Below are positions 48,160 through 58,293 of a DNA stretch of 64,000 nt, piece by piece. Below the pieces are notes generated by a model, which made no database searches, was not told the DNA's origin, and saw nothing but the letters and a program-made list of their open reading frames with translations. The DNA comes from Cryptomeria japonica (lineage: Eukaryota; Streptophyta; Pinopsida; Cupressales; Cupressaceae), in the NCBI RefSeq assembly GCF_030272615.1, contig NC_081411.1, positions 213,749,654-213,813,653 on the forward strand, in the 5' to 3' direction. A program made the translations under genes and the position numbers. Position 1 is the stretch's first letter. Each line of letters begins with the position of its first letter.

Positions 48160-48885
48160 TCATTGCCGGTAGGCCGCTCACTCAGTCTCACTATCCCCCT
48201 GGGTCGCCTCCTCCCAGTCCCTTCCCTCCTCGGAGGTTGATGCTTTGGCTTTCCCTTTTGCCGCTTCAGCTTTCATTTTTGCAATTCAGTTTAGGCACCC
48301 GAAGTCGGGGTCGCCCTCCAAGCTTGCCAGTAGTTGTATGGCCCTTCCTTCTTCAGCCCTATCTCTCAATTCCCTACCAACCTCCATCCTTGCCACCACA
48401 TGCAAAGCCTTCAGAACTTCATCCACCCTAGTTAATTTCACAAAGAGTTTCATTGCTTCCCACCCCACTCGGGCACGTTCACAACACTGGTATTTGATTT
48501 CATCCTCTGGGCCATGAATAAAAGGAAGTAATTCATCCTGGTCGTCCCCTACCTTAATTCAAATGCCAACTCCTGGCACCACCCACTCCAAGATTGAATC
48601 CAGGTTAATTAAAAAATCCCCATCAATCAATTTGACCAATGTGAGTTTCACCTTTTCCACCTTCCGTTCGAATTCACAAGCCCATGCTAGAATCAGAGAG
48701 TAAACCTCTATGTTAGTTCAATACCGATGATTGATATGTGCCACCTCCTCTACAAGCATCAGTCAAGCTATTGCCCACAACTTCTCCTCCTTAAACTTGA
48801 ACAGTCCTTGCATTCATTTATTAGATACTTTGCCCAAAAAGGGCACCAACTTCTTGTCTGTTCGAAGTGTGAAATTGGCCTCCAT
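48160..48885 (-). pseudogene. Unknown protein, 242 codons with six in-frame TGA codons (family member 2)
   Basis: Read on the - strand from ATG 48885 (MEANFTLRTDKKLVPFLGKV) to the TGA at 48160. One unbroken phase spans 242 codons, interrupted internally only by TGA codons (six), never TAA or TAG and without a frameshift. CGA-to-TGA change at methylated CpG is the simple explanation. The protein aligns with the 46952 ORF (FLGxV...RYRxN at equal spacing). It extends further with a helical stretch (VDEVLKALHVVARMEVGREL) and a charged Lys/Ala then Glu-rich tail (KAEAAKGKAKASTSEEGRDW). The start ATG aligns with the paralog's. No known domain was recognised. Confidence 0.6.
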
Positions 48886-49609
48886 GGTCACCTGCAATTT
48901 CAAAAGCACTTCCTACAAAAAATGTCTTACAAAAGCTATGATTCTACGAACTACAGATTTGTTTTGCTTCAAAACAAAAACTGGTACACAGATCAAAAGG
49001 TAATAAATTTTGCCTCCATCTTATAGGTTGGGTAATGAATGTGCACGATAAGGCATTAACACCATGAGATCAAGAAAAAGATTTCCTGCCATCCTCCCCT
49101 TCCTCCGTTTGTGCGACATGCCGCAAACAACTCCTTCTGCAACAATTAATTGCCACCTTGGCATTTGTACTTTCCAAATTTGCTCACCTTAACAGGTTGA
49201 GGACTGCACATTTTTTTAAATTAATACACTAAATTTATGTTGAACTTTTATATATATTTTAAAACTATTTTTTAAAATTATATATCGTAAACATATTTTC
49301 AAAGAATTTTGTTAAACTTTAAATTAATATTTTAGATTTAATATTGAATGTTTTCTTTTTTATATTAAACTTTTACCTTTCAAATTGTATATCAAAATTT
49401 ATATTTTTATTTAGTTATTTGTTTTATTCTAGAAACTAAGTTTCATGGTTTATACTATTTTTGAATTTCAAATTTTTACAAATAATATTATCATTATATT
49501 TAATAGTTATCTCAAACTATTGCACATATTTAATTACAAATAATATTAACATTATATTTAATAGTTATCTCAAACTATTGCACATCTTTAAAATTTAAAT
49601 GTCTCTTAT
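48886..49609. other. AT-rich stretch with a ~57 bp direct duplication
   Basis: A segment reading caaataatattaycattata then ttaatagttatctcaaacta then ttgcacat occurs twice, at about 49478-49530 and 49535-49587. No coding signal could be supported. Confidence 0.6.
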
Positions 49610-50195
49610 TATGGGACCGACGACATCTGACACAAAAGTGACACGAGTATGGTGATGTGCCAGAAAAATGGCAAAAGTCATGGGACCCACTACATCTGAA
49701 AACAGGTACCATCGACCGTTGGATGAACAAAGATCAATGGCTTAGGGTGGATTTTGGGGCGAATGTGGGAAGTGAACAGCTTTCTGAGAACTTTTCCCAA
49801 AAAAGTGACAAGAGTATGGTGACGTGCCCAAAAACTGGCAAAAGTCATGGGACCCACGACAATTGACAACATGTACCATCGTCCGTTGGATGAGCAAAGA
49901 TCAATGGCTTAGGGTGGATTTCGGCCTGAATGTGGGAAGTGAACACATTTGGGAGAACTTCGCTCAGAATTGAAACGTTTTATATTTAATTAAATATAAT
50001 TAAGTCTATAAAGCACTTTTTCGGGTAGAAGTTTAAAATTATTAAACAGACTTAAAAAATAGACCTGTAAAGTCACAACAGGGACCTTGGTCCCTCGTCT
50101 GTTGGATGAGAAAAGATCAACGACTTAGGGTGGATTTCGGCCCGAATGTGGGAAGTGAACACATTTGGGAGAACTTCGCCTGGAATTGAACGTAT
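49610..50195 (+). repeat. Three-copy promoter-like module upstream of the accessory gene
   Basis: Copies at about 49610-49790, 49795-49975 and 50085-50195 carry gtgacg/gtgatgtgcc, tggcaaaagtcatgggaccc, cgttggatgarcaaagatca and aatggcttagggtggatttc, then gtgggaagtgaacacatttg. A diverged copy precedes the 46952 ORF. Confidence 0.85.
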
Positions 50196-50201
50196 TACAT
50201 T

Positions 50202-50396
50202 TAATGTCCTCAAAATTTATACTGAAGTAGTGAATGTTTTGTCCTTCGGGATCGAATAGTTATTAATAATAATTAATAAAATTACAACATGATTCTTAAT
50301 GTCCTTAGAATTTATACTGAAGCAATGAATGTTTTGTCCTTCGGCATCAAATAGTTATTAATAGTAATTAATAAAATTACAACATGATTCTAGATA
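50202..50396 (+). repeat. Two-copy tandem repeat, ~97 bp unit
   Basis: tgtcctcaaaatttatactg ... acaacatgattct is repeated once with a few substitutions (boundary near 50299). It lies between the promoter-like modules and the accessory gene. Confidence 0.9.
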
Positions 50397-50712
50397 TTTT
50401 GCCCTTTAGGTTTTACTTTTCTACTTTTTAGAGTTTACAAAATAAGAGACTCGTAAATCATAATCGTCTTTCATTTCATGGACAAACCTGTAAATCGAGG
50501 GAGATTCAAAAACAGCTACTAGATTGAGGAATGCAAGTTGCAATAGAGACTGTCTACGCCAATCTAGTGAAATAGAAATTCCAATTTCTAGGTAAAATCT
50601 AGAACACCTACATCCCGCCTTTTTTGCTTTTGGTAATCTTGTGGTCCAATTTGAGGGTTAGCATTTTTAGGTTTTTATCTAGCATTATTTTGAATTATTA
50701 ACAATAATAGTG

Positions 50713-53619
50713 ATGGGGAAAACGGGAAGTAGTAGTTCAACAAGAAGCTAAGTGAAAAACAAAATGTACCTAACTGAACTAGTTAAAACACCAGGTTTCG
50801 TTGATAAATACCATGATATTTATGACCTTGCTATCCATGGTGAAAAGCGTATCATAGATATTAGATATACATTGTCTAGTAAGGCGGCATATGCATCCAG
50901 GGCAAAATTTACTATTTTCAACCCAATGTTAAAACAAAAAACAAATAAAATCGCATCGTGGGATGTTGGATTGGGAAGCATGGTGTTACCTGAAGTATTC
51001 CCTTGCCTTGATTTTGTCATGGTCTACGCCAAAAATTATGATGAAGATAAAAAAGCAATTGTCAATAAAAATACAAAAGAGGAAATTCTATCCATAAACG
51101 AGGGAGAATTTTCTCATTTGTTGAACCTAGGATTTGAAGCCCAAAACTCAAACATCCAAATTGACCTTGAAAAGCTGGTAGGGAATTATGAGAGTTTCGA
51201 TCCAAGTCACAGAGATTCATTTATCAAAGCTCTAATAAAGAGTGGTACTGGTATTGTGTTAGATCAGAATCATAAGCCTCCTTATGATTCTAACATTTTT
51301 GTTCCATGGGTTGGGGATACTATTTCCTTGCTGTCATTTTGCCTGGGATTGGAAAATGATAGGGAAGTGGGTGCAAGCCTTCTTGAAATGATTTATAATA
51401 TCCATTGTGCAGGTCAGCCAGTAAGATATAATTTTATTGAGCACATTGTAAAATCCATGCAAAAACAATTAATAATGATAAAAAAAGGTTCTTGTAAGAC
51501 ATTTAAGTTCTCATCCTACTTGTGCTATCTTCTTCTATCCAAGTATCATGTGATAATCGAGACCAACAAGCTTCCATTGATGAGAAGACTGGGAAGAGAA
51601 CAGAGTGTCCAATATATGATTGGACACCAAAGATAAGGATGCATGATAACAGAAAGAACTACAACCATTTTGTAGACTTCTTTTTGGCACCAATGTATAA
51701 TGAAATTACAAGCACTCCAATGCCTAGGTTGCCTATGTCTTGTTGAGATTGCATTCAACTCGAAAGTCAAATAGAATTGGCTGACTGGTTCTTCATGGAA
51801 GAATTCATTGTGTTAAGGTTTTACGGATCGGCAGTAAAACTATACAGACTTCCAATACATGTGACAGAGAGGGTATTTGCATTAGAGTATGTACGACAAT
51901 TGGAGAGCACATATAGGAAATTCCATGGTCAACAAAATAAGAGCATATTTCCTTCCTTTCCTTTCTCATGTGGAGGGTTCACATTTGAGAGAAAAGCATT
52001 CAATGTGGCACATGATTTTTTGACAGTTTTTAACTTTGGTGATGAGTGTCTCTGGTAGTACGATCCAATCAGTGTAGTTCAAGCAAGGCTTAAGAAAAAT
52101 GGGAACTCTTCAGTGTTATGTCAACATGAAAGTAAACCATTGCTAGAAAAGCTTAGAAACATGGACTCCTCAGATGAGGTTAAAAAAGAGATGGAGAAAA
52201 TTGCAGTTGACATTAACATTTCAATAGAAGAAATTTCATCACAAATTATGGCATTGCAAATGCACACATAGAGGACAATAGAGGAGGGCTAGGGCATCCA
52301 AAATAGGAGGTCCTACAATTTCTACCTTAAATCTGCTAATCCATCTAAGAAATATATTCCCAAATCAATTTTGCATGAATGTAAAGAGAATTATTGGACT
52401 CAAACCAAAATAAATGATTTTTGGACTATGAGGAAGAATCTCGGTGAACCAAAGACAAGTGCAAAATTTGAGAGCATCGATGAGGATGCAGAGTTTAGAA
52501 AATTGTGGGATATGGATCATGGCAGGACTGAAGATGATGATGAGCATGAGGTTGCTATTGAGCCCCCTCCAACAACTACTACAGTCCCAAAAATATTAGG
52601 TGGAGTCAATGAGTCCCTGAAAGAAAAATATAGCAAAGGGGCAAACCTTGTGGAAAAAAAGGGTTTTGAAGGTGGTGGTCTAGGTGCTAGAGGAGAGGGC
52701 ATTTGGTATCCACTTTAGGTACAAATTCCATCACAGTCAAAATCAAAAGGTCATCTTAAACTAGTCATTGGACTTGATTCTCCAGATTCATCACGGATAG
52801 GTACTACTCATTACCCTCAGGGTCCACCTACATTTGTTTCAGGTTCAAATCCACAACCACTACCACATCATGGTATTCCCATTGGTGGTGAATCAAGTGC
52901 CACTGCCACTGGTGGGGAATATGGGGATAGTATTCCTATTATTGTTCAATCAAGTGCTATTGTGATTGGTGGGGTTGGCATGGGTACTACTACTGATACT
53001 AGTTGTCTTGGTGTTGGACAAGGGAAACAACAAAATATCTCTCGCAAGAGGCCACTAGAGGTAGATACTCAATCTCATACAAGAAAACATTTGGCCGCAA
53101 ATAATGCAGAGGAGTGAGAAGTTGTGTGAATAGTTTCAATTGACTGAAAGTATGAGACTAATTTATATAAAAATCAAAGGGCACTATGAGAAGAGCACAC
53201 ATGTTTATTCAAAAGAGGATATGGCAAAAAATATTCTACAAGTAGTCTACAGTTCCAGTGATAGCTACTTGGCATCCAAGGGAATTAAGAGCCACATTGA
53301 TGCCATAATTAATACATCATCTATCATTCAAAAATGCCAGAAGCTAAGGGAAACAATAGAAGTTATAGAAAGTTGTGGAAAAAAGATATTGAAGTTGCAA
53401 GAAAAGAAAAATAATTTGATTAAACTTGGTTTGCCTAAGCCTATTGACACATCAAATAAATTCATTAGAGAAGAAGCTTACAAAAAAAGCATGGAGATAA
53501 AAATGAAGTCTAATTTAGACTTGCTTCCAAAGGACACAACTCCCCAAAGATTTCTGGAATTCATCCAACCATTTACAACTCTAAATTTGGTATTGGATGA
53601 AACAAGTGATGTCAAGTAA
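50713..53619 (+). pseudogene. Large accessory gene of the hAT element with a G-patch-like motif (decayed)
   Basis: The probable start is ATG 50713 (MGKTGSSSSTRS), followed by TAA at 50749. The body runs open to ~51580, then a one-base shift moves it to a second frame that continues with stops at 51744 (TGA), 52056, 52269, 52290 and 52716 (all TAG). It shifts back near 53115 into a final open part ending at TAA 53617. About 950 codons in all. The N-terminal ~280 residues are folded-looking (GMVLPEVFPCLDFVMVYAKN-like) and unrecognised. An acidic linker precedes GANLVEKKGFEGGGLGARGE (52638-52715), which fits the G-patch pattern of RNA-helicase cofactors. Then comes a Gly/Ser/Pro-rich region with a basic SRKRPLEVD patch and a helical, Lys-rich C-terminus. 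It converges on the transposase gene. Function unknown. Confidence 0.6.
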
Positions 53620-54889
53620 ATCTTATAAATATGGAATGTTGATGAAGTTGGAGTTGAATTTCCATAGTTTATAGAATATTGAACTTCCATCAGATGAAGA
53701 GTGGAGCACCCTACAAAAACTGGCACATAATTCTTAAGAATCATAGTATGTATTGCACAATTTTCTTCTTTTACTCTTAATTTCAAGGTTTTATGTTTTT
53801 TCTATTTTCTATTTTGCTAATCCAGCCTATGAATCTATGATGCACTTGCTATTGCTATTTTGCTAATCCAGCCTATAAATCTATTTTATGAATAGGAAAA
53901 AAACAGCACTCGCTATTGCTATTTTGCTAATCCAGCCTATGAATCTATGATGCACAGTGAAAAACTTCAGCCAGTAAATTTGTATTCTCAAATTCTCCCT
54001 TGCTTTAACATTTATGCATTTCTCTATTTTTGATTAGTAGGTTTTAGGCACTGCCATTATCTATGTTTAATTTGTCATGGCATGAATTAATATTTAATTT
54101 TGAACTCAGTTTTTTGAATAAGAGACATCAAACATGTAGCAGATGTTAAATTGCTAATACAGCCTGTGATGGCCATATAAATCTGTGTTGAGTTTGTGAT
54201 TTTGATGTTTAGTCTTCACATGTTGCAAACTTGCAATTCGACCTGAAGCTGTTGTTGCTCCCCTTGTTTCTATAAAAGGGAATTCAGGGTCATTTGCAAA
54301 GGGTTCTGAAACTTTGTATTCACTTTTGCATGGACATTGGAGAATCACATAGGAGTTGTTGTTGCTCTCTTGTTTCTATAAAAGGGGATTCAGGGTCATT
54401 TGCAAAGGGTTCTGAAACTTTGTATTCACTTTTGCAATTTGCATGGAGAATCACAGTGTATTAGTATTGAATGAATTGTATCATATGGCTATATTTTGAA
54501 AGAATTAATGAAAATATAAGTTCTCGACATGTGTATTACTATTGGATGAATTGTATCATATGGTTCTGAAATGTATCACACAGATTTGAGACTCAAACAT
54601 GTATATATAAACAATAAACATCTCTGTATCAATAAACACATTATGGTTTTTTTTTTTATGCTATTTTAAATCTAGAAATAGAAAGTTGAAATATACAATT
54701 ACAAATCAATATTAAATTCTAATTGCAAAAAGTAATATTCTTTTGTAATATGAATGATGAGATACATTAATAAGATTAATAAATACCAATCTCTTATAGT
54801 TGCCATTCATTCTCATCAAATTCAAAGCTTTCTTGATTCTTGTCTGTGGTTTGAGTTTCTTCACTTCGAGTTTGCATACCTTTGCCGAA
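53620..54889. other. Convergent intergenic spacer with local repeats
   Basis: tattttgctaatccagccta-type repeats (three copies, 53813-53950) and a two-copy ~105 bp repeat (54250-54350 and 54355-54455) containing tttctataaaaggg and caaagggttctgaaactttg. A short gaattgtatcatatgg repeat lies at 54473 and 54549. The poly-A-like AT content could serve transcript ends of both convergent genes. No coding signal is visible. Confidence 0.6.
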
Positions 54890-57503
54890 CTACATCTCAA
54901 TGCTACCAGTAGGTGACGGTCTAGTACATGGCACAATAGTCCCACTAGCACTTTGGTTTGAAGTGTTGCCCAAACCTCTTCTTTCACATTTGGACCTCCA
55001 GATTTGCAGTGCCCTATCGTAAGGAAAAGTGTGGACATCATACCTAGATGTATAGAGCCTTAAGGAATTTTCCAAATTTTTGTCTAGTTTGTTTCTTAGC
55101 TTTGATTTTAGGAACCCCAAAGCACTGAAAACTCTCTCATCTTCCACCAAACCCAATATCATGGTAAGACATAAATCAGCAAGCTTCACATATTCTGGCA
55201 TTGAATCACGCAACATTTTGTTCTCAGCTATAGTTTTCCAAAGCCTTGTTACTAATCCCTCTTCGCGGGGGTTCTCCATTTTGGCATATTGTTCTCTCAT
55301 AGTGTATGCAAAACGAGATGATTTCTCTCAAAGATGAGTTTCATCTAATATTCCATTTATAGTTACTCCATTCAATTCTCTGGATATGCAAAATTGTTTT
55401 ATCAAAGTCAGTAGCTTACTTCGAAAATCGGCTGCACTATTGAGGCTCCAATAATGAGGAAACACGATAGACATGGCTTCAAGTAGGTTGTCAGTAGGGA
55501 ATCTGCTTCAAATTTGTGAGGAAAGATCATACACAATTTTCTTCACAGAAGTAGTTACAGTCTCAACAATCTTGTTGAAATCTTCCCTTGTAACTCTTGC
55601 TAGTTGCTTCCTGGGGTGCTTTCTTGGTTCCTTGAGGTCGACCGTGGCATAGAAGTGCATTGGTATCTCAACTCCCCGTACATTGGCACATACCTCCCTG
55701 TCTTCACCGATTTGTAAAAAGTTATCATGATTGTTCAAATCTGTGAGTGTCCACCACTTAACAAATTTTTCATCAGATACTGTTGGTTGATTTTGATAGA
55801 TTGTCGAGGGTCATGCATGTCATCTTATGCAGCGTAGCATATTCTGCAATATACAGAGCTCTTTTTTGGGAAGCCTTCATAATATTCCTCATTTCCTCTA
55901 GCATGGGCAGAAGAGCTGCTAAAGTTAAGAGCGTCTCTAAATTACTTAACCTGCTAAGAAGTTCAGGAAATTTTGGTTGATCTGATTCATCGCGAGTTGT
56001 GTGAAATAGTCCAATCAAGGATGGATATTCTAAAAACACTCGATGCGCTGGACCATCCAAAGAGATCCATTTGGTATCATTATCCTTGAGAAGCTTGTTC
56101 CCATCAGTTATTCCATCAGCAAAGTGTTAAAATTTCATAAATCGCTTGGGACTTCGACAGAAGTGTGAGTAGAGCTCTCTGATTAAAATTTCAATTTTTT
56201 TAACTAAAGCAAACTTGCTCACAATTCCAAAAGCTAGATTCATTCTGTGAGCCATGCAGTGAATTGCAATAATGTACGGTGCAAATGAAGTTTCAATCTT
56301 TGTACAAAGACCATTCCTGTGACCTTGCATTACTGAAGCTCCATCTGCTCCAACACAAACCAATTTTTTGGCTATCGTCATGTCATCCATACCTCCATAT
56401 TCAATTAAACTTCTCTTTACTAGTTGAAATAAATTTTTCGTTGTCGCACTCTCCTTCATTTTAGCAACATATAGTAGATGAGGTTGGCAGGTATGATTCT
56501 CTACAGTATAAACATGCATGCATACCCATGAAGTATTGTCTACTGCCGTAACTTCGTCTAAAGAAAATGCAATAAAGTTTGACTCTCTTATTTTTTCCTT
56601 TACATCTTCTTTTTCAACCTCAGCAAGACAACTTGCCCATTCCCATCCACTGTTTACTAACCAGTGTCTATTAGGATAGTTAGGAACTTTCAAAAAGTGT
56701 AATAAACCACTAATTGATGGAAAATCTGTCATAGCACGCCCTCTGCTCAAAATATAAAAAACAACACTTAACTGAACAACTTTGCCCAGTTGTTCTATTT
56801 GCATTGCTTTTCCAAAAACAACTTCAATAGAACCTTTAACTTCAACAGGTTTCATCTGTATTTTCTCATGAAAATAATACTCTTCGGCATTCCCCACATG
56901 TTTACATTCTTCCTTTGCTTTCCATCTTATCACTGATTTTTCAACCCTGTCTATCATTTGTTTTTCATAAACTTTATCCATATGCTTTTCTATGGTGTCA
57001 AATTTTAGCTGCAACCTAATTTCCTTGTTATGTTTCCAAGTGCAAATCTTACACCTGCATTCTATTGGAGGCTCACCTTCAATTGGATTCTCCACTAGTT
57101 CAATGAATGGATACTTTGATGCCCAATTAATTTGAAAATTCCTCACTGACATATCCCACTCCCGATCCTTTTTTGATTGTGGTTCACCCTTTTTTGATAT
57201 GGCTTTTCTTTTCCCCTTCCATGCATTATCATCAATGGCATTATCACCCAAGTCGATTATATCATTCCGGCTAACTTGGGTATCTACTAGATAATCTTCT
57301 TCAAGATCATCTTGATCTCAGATATCAGGTTCGCTATCATCTTCAACATGCGGTGTAGGTGGCAAATTTTGTACTTGTACTTGTGCTGATGTACCTTCCT
57401 GATTTTCACCAATGCCAAAGTACGAAGACAACATTCTTCTTTTTGTTGGCCTCTCCTGGCCTTCCCCACATTCAGGTTTCCTACCCCTCTTCCTGTTCGA
57501 CAT
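54890..57503 (-). pseudogene. hAT transposase (decayed)
   Basis: Read on the - strand from ATG 57503 (MSNRKRGRKPECGEG) to TAG 54890. An N-terminal basic region is followed by a zinc-finger-like block (CRCKICTWKH ... IEKHM, ~57000-57065). Catalytic-domain landmarks follow: FSLDEVTAVDNTSWVC (first Asp), GADGASVMQGHRNG (second Asp), AIHCMAHRMNLAF, and near the C-terminus VEDERVFSALGFLKSKLRNK, the conserved hAT dimerisation segment with the acidic residue. Lesions: TGA 57318, TAA 56127, a one-base shift near 55800, TGA 55508 and TGA 55328. The family resembles plant zinc-finger/hAT proteins of the DUF659/ZNF862-like type. It should cut and rejoin the element ends when intact. It is now inactive, so any mobility would need a transposase in trans. 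Confidence 0.85.
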
Positions 57504-57750
57504 CTCCAACAAAATAAAGGCTGCCAAAAAAATATCAATTTGTTGAAGAAGCAATAATAGACTATAATGTATAATATACCACTTCAAAAATATGATCGCT
57601 CACCTTTAGGTCACTAGCAGTCGCTAATGCAGTCAACAACAATGATTTTCCTTGGTCTGAAACTTCGTTATTGATCAAAATTCAGAGTCTAGAACCCACC
57701 AGATTGTGTTGAGATAGATCTGATCTTTGCATGTATTTATACCAATCCTT
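57504..57750. other. Spacer upstream of the transposase gene
   Basis: Probable 5' leader/promoter side of the - strand transposase. No clear motif could be supported. Confidence 0.4.
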
Positions 57751-58260
57751 ATATGGCGAATTCTGTAGGAATTTTATATGGTATACAAATATTTGGCGAA
57801 TCCTACGTAACTATAACACATCTTATGTAATTTTCGAGGCAATTATAGGTCATCCAAATATGACTTATGTAAATTTTGAGGTGATTATAGGTCGTCCATT
57901 AAATTGGCGAATACAATATAGTTGGCGAAAGTTGGGGTGAATGGAGACACGCGTTGGCAAGATGTCACGCAAATTGGATCCCCTTGGCTAACAAATCTTC
58001 ACATGCCTATAGGTGAATTAAGGTCATCTATTAAGGCAACCTTAGAGAGTGTAGGCGAAAAAATTAAATTTACCGTGTGTCCACCATATATTGTATTGGC
58101 GAAATCATCACATAGAAACATTTAATTGCATAAAACATATGGTGATCGAGCCGTGACTTTGATAGAAATTGATAATGTTCTGGTGACATGGCCACCCCCA
58201 GTCGGTATAGAATATTTGCCATATCCCAGATCGTCGACGTGAAAAATTTGCCATTAGCGA
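57751..58260 (+). repeat. Right subterminal repeats (tTGGCGAAw)
   Basis: tggcgaa or near matches at 57754, 57794, 57905, 57923, 58054, 58097 and 58256, together with a repeated attataggtc-tcca segment. They occur on the same strand as the left-side repeats rather than inverted. Confidence 0.65.
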
Positions 58261-58285
58261 ATATTCACCACTAAAGTAAACTCCA

Positions 58286-58293
58286 CTTCTCCT
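58286..58293 (+). repeat. hAT target-site duplication, right (CTTCTCCT)
   Basis: Identical to 45914-45921. Confidence 0.88.

Larger units (their letters stand above)
45922..58285. mobile_element. Giant hAT-superfamily DNA transposon (12.4 kb) with accessory genes
   Basis: The left end TAGGGATAACTTTAAG and the reverse complement of the right end, TGGAGTTTACTTTAGT, agree at 11 of 16 positions. The left end is close to the Ac-type TAGGG terminus. Both ends are flanked by CTTCTCCT. Removing 45922-58285 and one duplication joins the two parts of a copia LTR, independent evidence for the boundaries. Inside: an intact 175-residue ORF (+), its decayed paralog (-), promoter-like repeat modules, a decayed + strand gene with a G-patch-like motif, and a decayed hAT transposase (-) converging on it. 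Subterminal TGGCGAA-like repeats lie near both ends. Ac is about 4.6 kb, so this is unusually large. Confidence 0.85.

Noticed and set aside
45922-58285. Calling this element a MULE
   Set aside because: A 9 bp duplication can be read only by including one extra matching base. The 8 bp reading gives TAGGG-type ends, and the internal transposase is clearly hAT.
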